Part shown: positions 35,511 through 44,007 of the stretch, in pieces | How positions within the stretch are numbered: position 1 is the first letter of the stretch | Layout of the letters: the number at the start of each line of letters is the position of its first letter | NCBI GenBank assembly: GCA_009917455.1 | Contig: QZDS01000016.1 | Location: 1-64,000 of the forward strand | DNA length: 64,000 nt | From: a bacterium 1xD8-48 | GTDB taxonomy: Bacteria; Bacillota; Clostridia; Lachnospirales; Lachnospiraceae | Reading direction: 5' to 3' | Notes under the pieces: generated by a model | The model's database searches: none | What the model saw: only the letters and a program-made list of their open reading frames with translations | What the model was told of the DNA's origin: nothing | Translations under genes and position numbers: made by a program

Positions 35511-36255
35511 GTTATATCATTATCTAAAAAGCGATTTTTACAAGTTGCGCAATTCTTCGTTCTTTTGGGTACATGTTTTATTCCCATTTCTGGGAGTAGC
35601 ACTTGTTTTACTGTATGCGACATTTGCGGCTGTAAACGATATAAATAAAATTGCGGTATTCTTTCAGCTTTTCGCAATCGCATATCCTTTTGTTATTAGT
35701 ATCGTTTGTGAGATTATCGCAGGACAGGAAAACCGGGCGGGGCATTATCAGAATATTTTAGTGTTGCGTTCCAAAACGAAAGCCATTTTGTCTAAATTCT
35801 TGTTACTGATTGCCGCCGGATTGCTTGCGGTATTATTGAGCATATTTCTATTTGCTTTGTTACTTCCGGCGACAGGAATAAAATTGCTTTTGCCGACATC
35901 ATCCCTTGTATTACCGGCTTTGACCTTGTGGAGCAGTAATATACTGCTATATGCTCTTTCTATTATTTTGGCATTTCGGTTTGGAAGAACGGTCTGCATA
36001 GGAATGGGAGCTATTGGCAGTTTATTAGCTGCATTGCTCCAAACGGGCTTAGGTACAGGCTTGTGGTTTGTGCTGCCATACGGCTTTGGAATACGTCTTA
36101 GTGATTTCACACTTCAATTTGCCTTGCAGGATTCAACTGCTGTTAGTGCAGAACTTAAATTCGGGATAAGTATGTGCGCGGGTATGACGGTTTTATTTAT
36201 TGTAATTTTGTTCGTGTGGTTTTTGCGGTACGAGGGAAAGTGTACAAATGAGTGA
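35503..36255 (+). CDS. Lantibiotic immunity ABC permease (LanG/MutG type)
   Basis: 250 residues, about six membrane segments, with YHYLKSDFYKLRNSSFFWVH and CEIIAGQENRAGHYQNIL typical of the MutG group. It is the second permease of the transporter and overlaps the first by 8 bp. A YccF gene follows after 14 bp. Confidence 0.85.
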   Translation: MIELYHYLKSDFYKLRNSSFFWVHVLFPFLGVALVLLYATFAAVNDINKIAVFFQLFAIAYPFVISIVCEIIAGQENRAGHYQNILVLRSKTKAILSKFLLLIAAGLLAVLLSIFLFALLLPATGIKLLLPTSSLVLPALTLWSSNILLYALSIILAFRFGRTVCIGMGAIGSLLAALLQTGLGTGLWFVLPYGFGIRLSDFTLQFALQDSTAVSAELKFGISMCAGMTVLFIVILFVWFLRYEGKCTNE

Positions 36256-36269
36256 GGAGATGATATAAT

Positions 36270-36635
36270 ATGGGTTGTTTGGGAAACGTGATATGGTTCC
36301 TGTGCGGAGGATTATGGCAGGGCTTGGCATGGACAATATCGGGCATTTTTTGGTGCATAACCATTATTGGAATACCGATTGGGCGGCAATGTTTCAAATT
36401 TACTGCTCTTACCTTTTTCCCGTTTGGAAAAGAAATTCAGTATGGCGGTAATGCAATTTTAACTTTGGCAAACCTTGTATGGCTTATAATCAGTGGTATT
36501 CCGCTTGCCATAACAGCGTGCATAAATGGAATACTGCTATGCTGTACAATTATCGGCATACCGTTTGGTATGCAATGCTTTAAGATTGCAAAACTCGCCC
36601 TTATGCCTTTTGGGGCGACCGTAAATGAAGTCTGA
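36270..36635 (+). CDS. YccF domain membrane protein
   Basis: 121 residues with two YccF (DUF307) repeats: GNVIWFLCGGLWQGLAW and TIIGIPIGRQCFKFTAL in the first half, LVWLIISGIPLAI and IIGIPFGMQCFKIAKLALMPFG in the second. It is a small inner-membrane protein of unknown function. It sits between the permeases and the regulator genes in one operon. Confidence 0.9.
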   Translation: MGCLGNVIWFLCGGLWQGLAWTISGIFWCITIIGIPIGRQCFKFTALTFFPFGKEIQYGGNAILTLANLVWLIISGIPLAITACINGILLCCTIIGIPFGMQCFKIAKLALMPFGATVNEV

Positions 36636-36649
36636 CAGGAGGGATTGAT

Positions 36650-37309
36650 ATGGCGAATATATTAGTTGTTGATGATGAAAACGCAATGCTTCAACTGATA
36701 AAACGCATTCTCGAAAAAGACGCCCATACCGTAACACTTCAAGCAAATGCAAAAGCCGTTCTTGATATAGATTTCAGACGATATGATTTGATTTTGCTGG
36801 ATATTATGATGCCGGATATGGACGGTTTTGAATTATGCAATCAAATCCGTTCCCTTGTGGATTGCCCTATTATTTTCTTGACTGCAAAAACACAGGAAAG
36901 TGATATTGTTCGTGGTTTGGGAATTGGCGGCGACGATTACATCACAAAGCCTTTTGGTACAAATGAATTGCTTGCCCGTGTAAATGCACATTTACGCAGA
37001 GATAACCGAGAAAAGAAATATGCCATATCCATTTCGGGCATTATCTTTCACATCAACGCAAAGGAAACGGAAGTCAATGGGAATAAACTCCCTCTAACCA
37101 AAAGTGAGTATGAAATATGTGAATATCTGGCTTTGCACCGGGGACAGGTTTTTTCAAAAGAGCAGATTTATGAAGCTGTTTTTGGTTTTGAGGGAGAAAG
37201 TGACGATAGTGTGATAGCCACTCATGTAAAAAATATCCGCAGTAAGTTAGCGGCTGTCAAAATATCCCCTATTGAAACGGTTTGGGGGGTGGGTTATAAA
37301 TGGGAGTAA
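36650..37309 (+). CDS. OmpR-type response regulator (LanR)
   Basis: 219 residues. Receiver domain 1-115 with acidic pocket DDEN near the start and phosphoacceptor Asp in LILLDIMMPDMDG; winged helix from about 125 (LPLTKSEYEICEYLALHRGQVF, ending WGVGYKWE). Its 3' end overlaps the kinase gene by 10 bp. It probably activates the transporter operon in response to the peptide antibiotic. Confidence 0.9.
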   Translation: MANILVVDDENAMLQLIKRILEKDAHTVTLQANAKAVLDIDFRRYDLILLDIMMPDMDGFELCNQIRSLVDCPIIFLTAKTQESDIVRGLGIGGDDYITKPFGTNELLARVNAHLRRDNREKKYAISISGIIFHINAKETEVNGNKLPLTKSEYEICEYLALHRGQVFSKEQIYEAVFGFEGESDDSVIATHVKNIRSKLAAVKISPIETVWGVGYKWE

Positions 37310-38655
37310 AAAAACTGCGTTCTATCTTCATGCGGTATATATTCACTGTTGCCGGAGGTATCCTTTTCATTATTGCCGTTAATGTTGGTCTCTATATGCT
37401 CTTCATCAATACAGAAGTCATTATTCCTGCCATGAATATTGAGGATAGGATTGCTGACGCAGCAGAAAAAATACAGGCAGATAAATTATTTGATACAGTC
37501 GACATTCCCAGCTTTTGCGATTATGGCGTTTATTCTCCCACAGGTGCGTTCCGGTACGGTTCTTTATCAGAAGATACCGCCAACACTTTTTGGGCGAAAG
37601 CTGTCACAAACGGAAAGAATATAGTTCACCCATACCGTATTCGGATTGTTGACCGTGAGAATGAAGTCATTCTTTTGCGATACCGTTTGACTTCACAATT
37701 CAGCAATCCAGTGCTTCGACGGATATGCCCGACATCCGACTTTTGCCTTGTCGGGCTGATAATGATTGAGACTATCGTTTTGCTGCTCCTTGTTTCTCAT
37801 TGGTTTGGGAAATATACGGGCAGGAAAATTGACAAACTGCTTATCGTAACCCAGAAAATTGAGAAGCAGGATTTGGATTTTAAGATTGAAAGTAGTGGCA
37901 TATTTGAAGTAGACCGCGCCTTATCCGCATTGGAACACTTGAAACAGGCACTAAAAAATTCGCTTGCCGAGCAATGGCAAGCGGATAAATTAAGGCAGGA
38001 GCAGATTTCAGCTTTGGCACATGATTTGAAAACACCACTGACTATTATCCGTGGAAATACGGAGCTGCTGTATGACACGATACTTGCCGATAATCAGAAA
38101 GAATGTGTGGACTATATCGAGGGCAGTGTTGTTCAAATGCAGGACTATATTGAAACGCTAATTGACATGACAAAAGCAAAAGAGAATTTTCCTTTTCACC
38201 GTAAAAATGTAAAATTATCTTCCTTATTGCAGGAAATCCGTACACAGGCAAAAGGTTTGTGCGCTGTAAAAAATATCTATTTGGAATGGAGGGAGAATGT
38301 TGATCGGGAATATATCTTTGCAGACAGTGAACAACTGATAAGAGTTTTTGCAAATGTTTTTTCAAATGCAATAGAATATACACCAGCAGGAAAAACAGTT
38401 TTCTTTGAAGTATATGAAAAAGATAATTCAATCCTATGCTCTATCACTGATATGGGAAGTGGTTTTTCTCCCGAAGCGTTAAAACATGCGACTGAACAAT
38501 TTTATATGGACGAACAAAGCAGACATTCCAAATCGCATTATGGAATAGGTCTTTATGTAGCAGACTCCATAATAGCCAAACATGGCGGACAGCTTATTTT
38601 AAGCAACTCTGAAAAGACTGGCGGCGCACAGGTTATAATCAAAATTCCATATTGA
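37300..38655 (+). CDS. Sensor histidine kinase (LanK)
   Basis: 451 residues. Two membrane segments (about 12-35 and 150-172) enclose an external sensor of about 110 residues. A HisKA domain has the phospho-His in ALAHDLKTPLTIIRGN. The HATPase has the N box FANVFSNAIEYTP, G1 ITDMGSGFSPEAL and G2 HYGIGLYVADS. It partners the response regulator. A clean terminator (38662-38687) ends the operon. Confidence 0.9.
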   Translation: MGVKKLRSIFMRYIFTVAGGILFIIAVNVGLYMLFINTEVIIPAMNIEDRIADAAEKIQADKLFDTVDIPSFCDYGVYSPTGAFRYGSLSEDTANTFWAKAVTNGKNIVHPYRIRIVDRENEVILLRYRLTSQFSNPVLRRICPTSDFCLVGLIMIETIVLLLLVSHWFGKYTGRKIDKLLIVTQKIEKQDLDFKIESSGIFEVDRALSALEHLKQALKNSLAEQWQADKLRQEQISALAHDLKTPLTIIRGNTELLYDTILADNQKECVDYIEGSVVQMQDYIETLIDMTKAKENFPFHRKNVKLSSLLQEIRTQAKGLCAVKNIYLEWRENVDREYIFADSEQLIRVFANVFSNAIEYTPAGKTVFFEVYEKDNSILCSITDMGSGFSPEALKHATEQFYMDEQSRHSKSHYGIGLYVADSIIAKHGGQLILSNSEKTGGAQVIIKIPY

Positions 38656-38661
38656 CATTAT

Positions 38662-38687
38662 GGACGGCTTGCGAGCCGTCCTTTTTT
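38662..38687 (+). terminator. Rho-independent terminator of the lantibiotic immunity operon
   Basis: GGACGGCT (38662-38669) pairs with AGCCGTCC (38674-38681), followed by six T residues. Confidence 0.9.
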
Positions 38688-38849
38688 CAAATCTTTATGA
38701 AATCCACAAAATTAGCAGTTAGCATATAAATAAACAATAGAAATCCAATCTGCCACATGACGGCAATAAAAAAACACTTTTTATCTGATTCTTGCTATGT
38801 TCATATTGTGGCGGGTAAATCAAACTAAACAAATAGGAAGCGAGGAAAC

Positions 38850-39752
38850 ATGAGAAAACATTCTATTCCAAAAGCACTGGTGAAGTTATATGTAATGATC
38901 GTAATATTTTTTACCCTGCTCATTTGGACGATATGGGGAAATACGGCGTTGACAGTGAGTAACATAAAAATTTCAAGCAGCCGTATTCCCCCTGCATTTT
39001 CCGGGTTTCGGATAGTGCAGGTATCAGACTTGCACAACGCAGAATTTGGGAAAGGCAATAAAAAGCTGCTGGAATTGCTATCAGAAAGCAAGCCGGACAT
39101 TATTGTAATAACCGGGGATTTCGTGGACGCAGGACATACAGATATTGACGTGGCTTTTAATTTTGCAAAAGTGGCGGTTAATATTGCACCTGTCTACTAT
39201 GTGACAGGGAACCACGAAGCAAGCCTGTCACAGTATGACGAACTCAAAACGGGGCTTGAAGCGATTGGCGTAATTGTTCTTGAAGATGAAGCAATACAAT
39301 TAAACCACGAAAAAGGAATGATAACGCTTATCGGGCTTTCTGACCCTAATTTCACGTTGAAAGGTGATATGTTCGGGGAAGCCCCGGCTATGGTTAGCGC
39401 AAAGCTGAGTAGCCTTGTTGATGATGAAAGCAGCTACACTATTCTACTTTCACACCGACCAGAACTATTTGAGAGCTATGCACATTGCAATATTGATTTG
39501 GTTCTAAGCGGACACGCACACGGCGGTCAATTCCGTCTGCCCTTTATCGGCGGGCTGATTGCCCCCGATCAAGGGATATTTCCAAAGTATGACGCAGGGC
39601 TGTTTACAAACGGCAGTACAAATATGATTGTTAGCCGGGGATTGGGTAACAGCATTATTCCTATCCGCTTTAATAACCGCCCGGAAGTCATTGTAATTGA
39701 ACTTCTTAATATATTATCATATTGTATCAGTATCTGCCAGTCTGAGAACTGA
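38850..39752 (+). CDS. Membrane-anchored metallophosphoesterase (YkuE/YaeI-like) with altered C-terminus
   Basis: 300 residues. An N-terminal membrane anchor (about 10-30) is followed by a calcineurin-like phosphoesterase: VSDLHNAEFG, ITGDFVDAG, VTGNHEAS and GHAHGGQFRLPF. Such enzymes hydrolyse UDP-diacylglucosamine-like or lipid substrates in some bacteria; the substrate here is unknown. The natural end is near VIVIELL. The last dozen or so residues (NILSYCISICQSEN) are encoded by the inverted repeat A, so the original stop was lost when the repeat joined. The catalytic domain is intact. Confidence 0.88.
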   Translation: MRKHSIPKALVKLYVMIVIFFTLLIWTIWGNTALTVSNIKISSSRIPPAFSGFRIVQVSDLHNAEFGKGNKKLLELLSESKPDIIVITGDFVDAGHTDIDVAFNFAKVAVNIAPVYYVTGNHEASLSQYDELKTGLEAIGVIVLEDEAIQLNHEKGMITLIGLSDPNFTLKGDMFGEAPAMVSAKLSSLVDDESSYTILLSHRPELFESYAHCNIDLVLSGHAHGGQFRLPFIGGLIAPDQGIFPKYDAGLFTNGSTNMIVSRGLGNSIIPIRFNNRPEVIVIELLNILSYCISICQSEN

Positions 39753-39812
39753 AAATGTACCTTACATCTGTTCCATTTTCCTGAAATTCCTGACTTATCC
39801 CACCAACATGCC
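39710..39812. repeat. Repeat A, copy 2 (inverted relative to 18118-18222)
   Basis: Reverse complement of 18118-18222 with one visible mismatch. It joins the end of the metallophosphoesterase gene to a recombinase fragment. Confidence 0.9.
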
Positions 39813-39853
39813 ACCGCTGTGGTTTCCCATTCCTCCCCTTACGGCAGACATCT

Positions 39854-40451
39854 TCAGTCGGTCATTTTTGCGGACAGTTCAATACATATCATCCTTTTCT
39901 GTTCCCTGCTCCTGCGTTTGCTCTCGTTTGATTTCTCCCTCTGCACCTTTTTCGCACATATCGGGCAATATTTTGAGATAGCAGAGCCGGGAACATATTC
40001 AACACTGCACACCATACAATTCTTTGGCGGCAACGCTGTCCACCGCTTTGTGGGTGTGATATGTAATTCACCGACAAAGCCGATGAATTTATAATAAATC
40101 TTGATTTCCTGCTTCACTGTTCCGTCCGCTGACTTCTCACGCTCCGAAACAAGTATCTTGTCTATCAAGGCGTTTACAACCGTTGCGTCCAGTTCCTTTA
40201 AGCCTTGATAGTTGCGGATAAGGGAGAGGAAGTCACGGATTCCCTGCGACTTCTCGTAGCTTTCGTTAAGAGTTTCCGTTACTTCCCTTAACCGTGCTTC
40301 GATTTCAAGCTGCTCTTTCTGGTATTTCCCCGACATCATCTCGAAATTCCGCTCGGTGATACGCTCCATGACCTTATCCTCATAGAGAGAGGAAAACAGC
40401 CTGTCAAGCTCCGCAAGGCGTTTGTTCAGTTTCTTACGTTCTTTCTCCATC
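39854..40451 (-). pseudogene. C-terminal fragment of a large serine recombinase
   Basis: About 195 residues of coiled coil and DUF4368-type C-terminus (MEKERKKLNKRLAELDRLFS onwards, then DKILVSEREKSADG, IKIYYKFIGFVGEL) followed by a Cys4-type motif (CMVCSVEYVPGS...CPICAKK). The resolvase and recombinase domains are missing: the frame is cut at 40451 by repeat B and continues into unrelated repeat sequence. It is related to but not the same as the intact recombinase at 19561-21201. Confidence 0.88.
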
Positions 40452-40604
40452 GACAGAGCAGGAGTTTGAAGATGCGGTGAAAAATATGTGAAGAAATTTA
40501 TAAATGATTCAGACAGAATGGGCAGGAAAGCAAGTCGGCGTAAGACTTGCTTTTTCTGTGTCTCAGAGTTAAGATGCATATATAAAAGGGCAGATATTAT
40601 ATTG
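40452..40604. repeat. Repeat B, copy 2
   Basis: 153 bp identical to 19014-19166, here without its gene upstream. It carries the same terminator hairpin at 40529-40556 and marks the right side of the island. Confidence 0.95.
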
Positions 40605-40702
40605 GGCTGGCATGTTTTGATTGTCTTTTTGATATTATTATGATATGATTATAATATAAATAGATATCTTGCAAATATTCTTCGGTAAAAGGAGGGAGTA
40701 CT

Positions 40703-41220
40703 ATGACGACAGAGATTTTATTATTGTCTTTCATTTCATTAGCATTGCTGTTTCTGCTTATTGAATGTGCAACAGAGGGAATCGACGCGCTCAGGTTTTT
40801 TTCTACAAAGACAATTCTACTGCCAGCGTTGTTGGAAAAGAACCGTTTTCCGTTTCACACTCTAAAAGACTGGTGGAGCAGAATGAAAACCGGAGAGGGT
40901 ATTTCCCTGTTCGCACAACGCAGGATAAGAATTCAAATTATCCCTATTTTTTTTCACCCGGTTACTGGCTGTACAGGAAGAAAGAGGTTTTTCCAACCCT
41001 GGAGTGGGGAACGGAAGGCAGTACCTGGAGGGCTCATTATCCCTACGCCAGAAAATGGGCAGCCGGCTCACAGGTCACTGTGCGCTATAATGCTTCCAGC
41101 CCCTGGAAATACGCTGTCAGGGACAGTTTTCTGGGCCTTAGTATCCTGTTAAAATGCTCTTTTTGTCTCCTTTGTATTCTCCTCTGCAGTATCTTGCTGC
41201 TGGCTCGGATTCGCGGATAG
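40703..41220 (+). pseudogene. DUF3592-like membrane protein with a frame break at a T7 run
   Basis: The first frame (from ATG 40703 after AAAGGAGGGAG) gives a membrane segment MTTEILLLSFISLALLFLLI. After the seven-T run at 40796-40802 the protein continues in the -1 frame: an external stretch with YPYFFSPGYWLYRKK and AAGSQVTVRYNASSPWKY, then a second membrane segment, ending at 41220. The two-TM plan with a G-x-x-V-x-V-Y-N-x-x-P motif resembles DUF3592. One base missing from the T run explains it; sequencing error, recent mutation, phase variation or programmed slippage are all possible. Confidence 0.7.
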
Positions 41221-41233
41221 AAAAAACTGAATC

Positions 41234-41288
41234 AGCGAGGATATCGAAAAATCATTAAAAAGATGATGGAGCGATATCCTCGCTCTAT
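41234..41288 (+). terminator. Rho-independent terminator
   Basis: A 13-bp perfect stem AGCGAGGATATCG (41234-41246) with CGATATCCTCGCT (41272-41284), then CTATTTT. Confidence 0.8.
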
Positions 41289-41405
41289 TTTGCAGAAAAA
41301 TTCGGCAAATAAAAAAGAATGGAAATATAGAGTGAAAGATGTTACAATAAAATCCATTGGCAAACAGTTCCCTAACAGTTGATATTTGAACAGGAGGAAA
41401 TTACA

Positions 41406-42278
41406 TTGGCATCATTTAAAATCATTACCAATACCACAGCCGATTTGCCCATGGATTATATTGAGGAAAACGGGCTTGGTTTAATTTATTTTAACTATAT
41501 TATGGATGGGGTTTCTTATGGGAAGGACCGCGAGCTTGATTGGAAGGAATTTTACCGTCTCATGCGCGAGGAAGGCAGGATGCCGACCACCTCTCAGGTT
41601 AATCCTCAGCAGTACAAGGAATATTTTTCGGAGTTTTTGAAAGAAAATAAAAATTTGCTATATATTTCTTTTTCTTCCGGTCTGAGCGGTTCCTGCGGTA
41701 ATTCTGTTCTTGCGGCCAATGAGCTGATGGAGGAAGACGGCGAGTGCAGGATTATTGTGGTAGACTCAAAGTGTGCGTCCATGGGGGAAGGCCTTTTTGT
41801 ACACAAGGCGCTTAAGATGCAGGCTCAGGGAAAGAGTATGGAGGAGACAGCCAGATATCTGAATGAGCTGGCGCCGCATCTGACCCATGTTTTTACGGTG
41901 GATGATTTAAATCATCTTTACCGGGGCGGACGTGTCAGCAAGGCCGCCGCGATTGTGGGGACGATTGCCGCAATCAAGCCGATTCTTCACGTGGATGACG
42001 AAGGGCATCTGATTCCCATAAGCAAGGTGCGGGGGAGAAAGAAATCTCTGAATGCGCTGGTCGATTATATGGAAGAAAAGACAAAAGGATATCCCGTTGA
42101 AAACGATATTATTTTTATCAGCCATGGCGATGCGTTGGAAGATGCGGAGTATGTAAAGGCTGAAATTGAAAAACGATTCGGGATTAAAGACTTCAAAATC
42201 AACCATATCGGTCCTACTATCGGCGCACACTCAGGGCCGGGAACCATTGCGCTGTTTTTTGAGGGAAGTTCAAGATAG
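41406..42278 (+). CDS. DegV family fatty-acid-binding protein
   Basis: 290 residues. FKIITNTTADLP at the N-terminus, LLYISFSSGLSGSC, VVDSKCASMGEGLFV and FTVDDLNHLYRGGRVSKAAA are the conserved DegV/FakB-type motifs; the protein binds fatty acids, in other Firmicutes for phosphorylation by FakA. TTG 41406 is chosen with AGGAGG at 41391-41396, rather than an upstream ATG that would include the ribosome site. No fakA lies nearby. It is the first clearly chromosome-like gene right of the island. Confidence 0.92.
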   Translation: MASFKIITNTTADLPMDYIEENGLGLIYFNYIMDGVSYGKDRELDWKEFYRLMREEGRMPTTSQVNPQQYKEYFSEFLKENKNLLYISFSSGLSGSCGNSVLAANELMEEDGECRIIVVDSKCASMGEGLFVHKALKMQAQGKSMEETARYLNELAPHLTHVFTVDDLNHLYRGGRVSKAAAIVGTIAAIKPILHVDDEGHLIPISKVRGRKKSLNALVDYMEEKTKGYPVENDIIFISHGDALEDAEYVKAEIEKRFGIKDFKINHIGPTIGAHSGPGTIALFFEGSSR

Positions 42279-42358
42279 AAGTCTGCAATCAGGGCAATTT
42301 CTATTAAGACATCAGGAAACGGCCATGTTATACTTATACTCGGAAAGGAGTATAGGTC

Positions 42359-42757
42359 ATGAATGATAGCAGGATTGTTGAAAAAATTACAGCATATATA
42401 GAAGCGCATCTGGAGGAGGATTTGTCCCTGGACAGAATCTCCGGTGAGCTGCACTATTCCAGGTTTTATATTTCCAGGCTCTTCGCGGAAAAAGCAGGCT
42501 GTACGATTTACAAGTATATTCAGGGGAGAAGGCTGACCTTGGCGGCCGGGAAGCTGGCGGAAACGAAAAAGCCCATAGTGGAAATTGCTTACGAGGCCGG
42601 CTATACCTCCCAGCAGGCATTTACGCTGGCTTTCCGCCGGGTATATTTTTGTACGCCCCTGGAATATCGAAAGAGAGGCGTATTTTATCCGAAGCAGGAA
42701 AAGCTCGGCATGAGAGCGGGAAGAAAATATTTCTGCGGAGGTAAAATGGCGGCATGA
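42359..42757 (+). CDS. Short AraC-family regulator
   Basis: 132 residues containing only the two-HTH AraC domain ([26 protein letters not shown] and [22 protein letters not shown]) plus a basic tail. No sensing domain. AAAGGAGTAT precedes the ATG. It ends in ATGA shared with the ClpP gene, so both proteins are made from one message; a regulator coupled to a protease subunit is unusual. Confidence 0.88.
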   Translation: MNDSRIVEKITAYIEAHLEEDLSLDRISGELHYSRFYISRLFAEKAGCTIYKYIQGRRLTLAAGKLAETKKPIVEIAYEAGYTSQQAFTLAFRRVYFCTPLEYRKRGVFYPKQEKLGMRAGRKYFCGGKMAA

Positions 42758-43347
42758 GTACGATTCCTTATGTAATCGAGCAGACGGGCAGGGGCGAGAG
42801 GAGCTATGATATTTTTTCACGGCTTTTATCCGACAGGATTATTTTTCTCGGGGAGGAGGTAAGCGATGCCTCCGCAAGCCTGATAATTGCGCAGCTGCTC
42901 TTTTTAGAGGCGGTGGAACCGGATAAGGATATTCAGTTATATATCAACAGCCCGGGAGGTTCTATCAGCGCCGGGCTGGCAATTTATGATACCATGCAGT
43001 ATATTAAATGCGACGTGTCAACGATTTGTATGGGGCTTGCCGCCAGCTTTGGGGCTTTTTTGCTTGCCGGCGGAGCGAAAGGAAAGCGGATTGCCCTTCC
43101 CAATGCGGAGATTATGATACATCAGCCTGCTATCGGCGGAAAGGGAGTCAGCGGGCAGGCAACGGATATTCAGATTATGTCCGACCATATTCAGAAAAGC
43201 AAAGAAAGGCTTAACCGTATTCTGGCGGAAAATACCGGAAAAACCGTGGAGAAAATAAGGCTGGATACGGAACGCGACAATTATATGTCGGCGGAGGAAG
43301 CGCTGAAATACGGATTGATTGATAAAATTATCACCATAAGAGAATAA
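42754..43347 (+). CDS. clpP: ClpP-family serine protease
   Basis: 197 residues, full ClpP length. The triad is Ser98 (GLAASFGAF), His123 (MIHQPAIGG) and Asp171 (LDTERDNYM); the handle region and [17 protein letters not shown] are conserved. It should form the tetradecameric proteolytic chamber with ClpX or ClpC ATPases. The TASMGAF-type motif has Phe in place of Met after Ser. No clpX or tig gene is adjacent, so this is probably a secondary ClpP copy rather than the main one. It overlaps the AraC gene by 4 bp. Confidence 0.93.
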   Translation: MSTIPYVIEQTGRGERSYDIFSRLLSDRIIFLGEEVSDASASLIIAQLLFLEAVEPDKDIQLYINSPGGSISAGLAIYDTMQYIKCDVSTICMGLAASFGAFLLAGGAKGKRIALPNAEIMIHQPAIGGKGVSGQATDIQIMSDHIQKSKERLNRILAENTGKTVEKIRLDTERDNYMSAEEALKYGLIDKIITIRE

Positions 43348-43430
43348 TGATTGCTATTTTGTTTATTTTAAAGTAAGATAGTTAAAGATGATTTACTTTA
43401 GCTATCAGGAGATTACAGAGGAGAAAGAAA

Positions 43431-43967
43431 ATGAGTAAGTATACCGGAACACAGACGGAAAAAAATCTTGAGGCGGCTTTTGCAGGGGAATCTCAGGCGA
43501 GGAATAAATACACCTATTTTGCTTCCGTAGCCAAAAAAGAAGGCTATGAGCAGATTTCCTCCCTCTTTTTGAAAACTGCGGACAATGAGAAAGAGCACGC
43601 AAAAATGTGGTTTAAGGAATTGCAGGGAATCGGCAATACTTCCGAAAATCTGGCTGCGGCGGCGGACGGAGAAAATTTTGAGTGGACCGATATGTATGAG
43701 GGATTTGCCAAAACAGCACAGGAAGAAGGTTTTCCTGAACTGGCAGCTAAATTCCGTATGGTCGGCGCAATCGAAAAGCACCATGAGGAGAGATACCGTG
43801 CGCTCCTTAAGAATATTGAAACCGCGGCAGTTTTCGAAAAGAGCGAAGTTAAGGTATGGGAATGCAGAAACTGCGGACATATTGCAGTGGGAACCAAAGC
43901 ACCTGAGCTTTGCCCGGTTTGCCGCCACCCTCAGAGTTATTTTGAAGTCCATGCGGAAAATTATTAA
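43431..43967 (+). CDS. Rubrerythrin
   Basis: 178 residues. The N-terminal diiron four-helix domain has the Glu residues of [15 protein letters not shown] and [13 protein letters not shown], with EKHHEERY in the last helix. The C-terminal rubredoxin-like domain binds Fe(Cys)4 through CRNCGH and CPVCRH. It reduces peroxide with electrons from rubredoxin or NADH systems, a common oxidative-stress enzyme of anaerobes. AGGAGAAAGAAA precedes the ATG. Ends at a two-way terminator. Confidence 0.95.
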   Translation: MSKYTGTQTEKNLEAAFAGESQARNKYTYFASVAKKEGYEQISSLFLKTADNEKEHAKMWFKELQGIGNTSENLAAAADGENFEWTDMYEGFAKTAQEEGFPELAAKFRMVGAIEKHHEERYRALLKNIETAAVFEKSEVKVWECRNCGHIAVGTKAPELCPVCRHPQSYFEVHAENY

Positions 43968-43979
43968 AAGTTTTGGCGC

Positions 43980-44006
43980 GCCCTTGCCTTTATGGCAGGG
44001 GCGGCT
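43980..44006. terminator. Terminator between convergent rubrerythrin and kinase genes
   Basis: GCCCTTGCC (43980-43988) pairs with GGCAGGGGC (43994-44002); T-rich flanks on both strands suit bidirectional use. Confidence 0.7.
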
Positions 44007-44007
44007 T

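Noticed and set aside
40452..40579. N-terminal 42 codons of the recombinase fragment frame as true coding sequence
   Set aside because: They are the antisense of repeat B, identical to 19014-19141, which codes on the other strand there.
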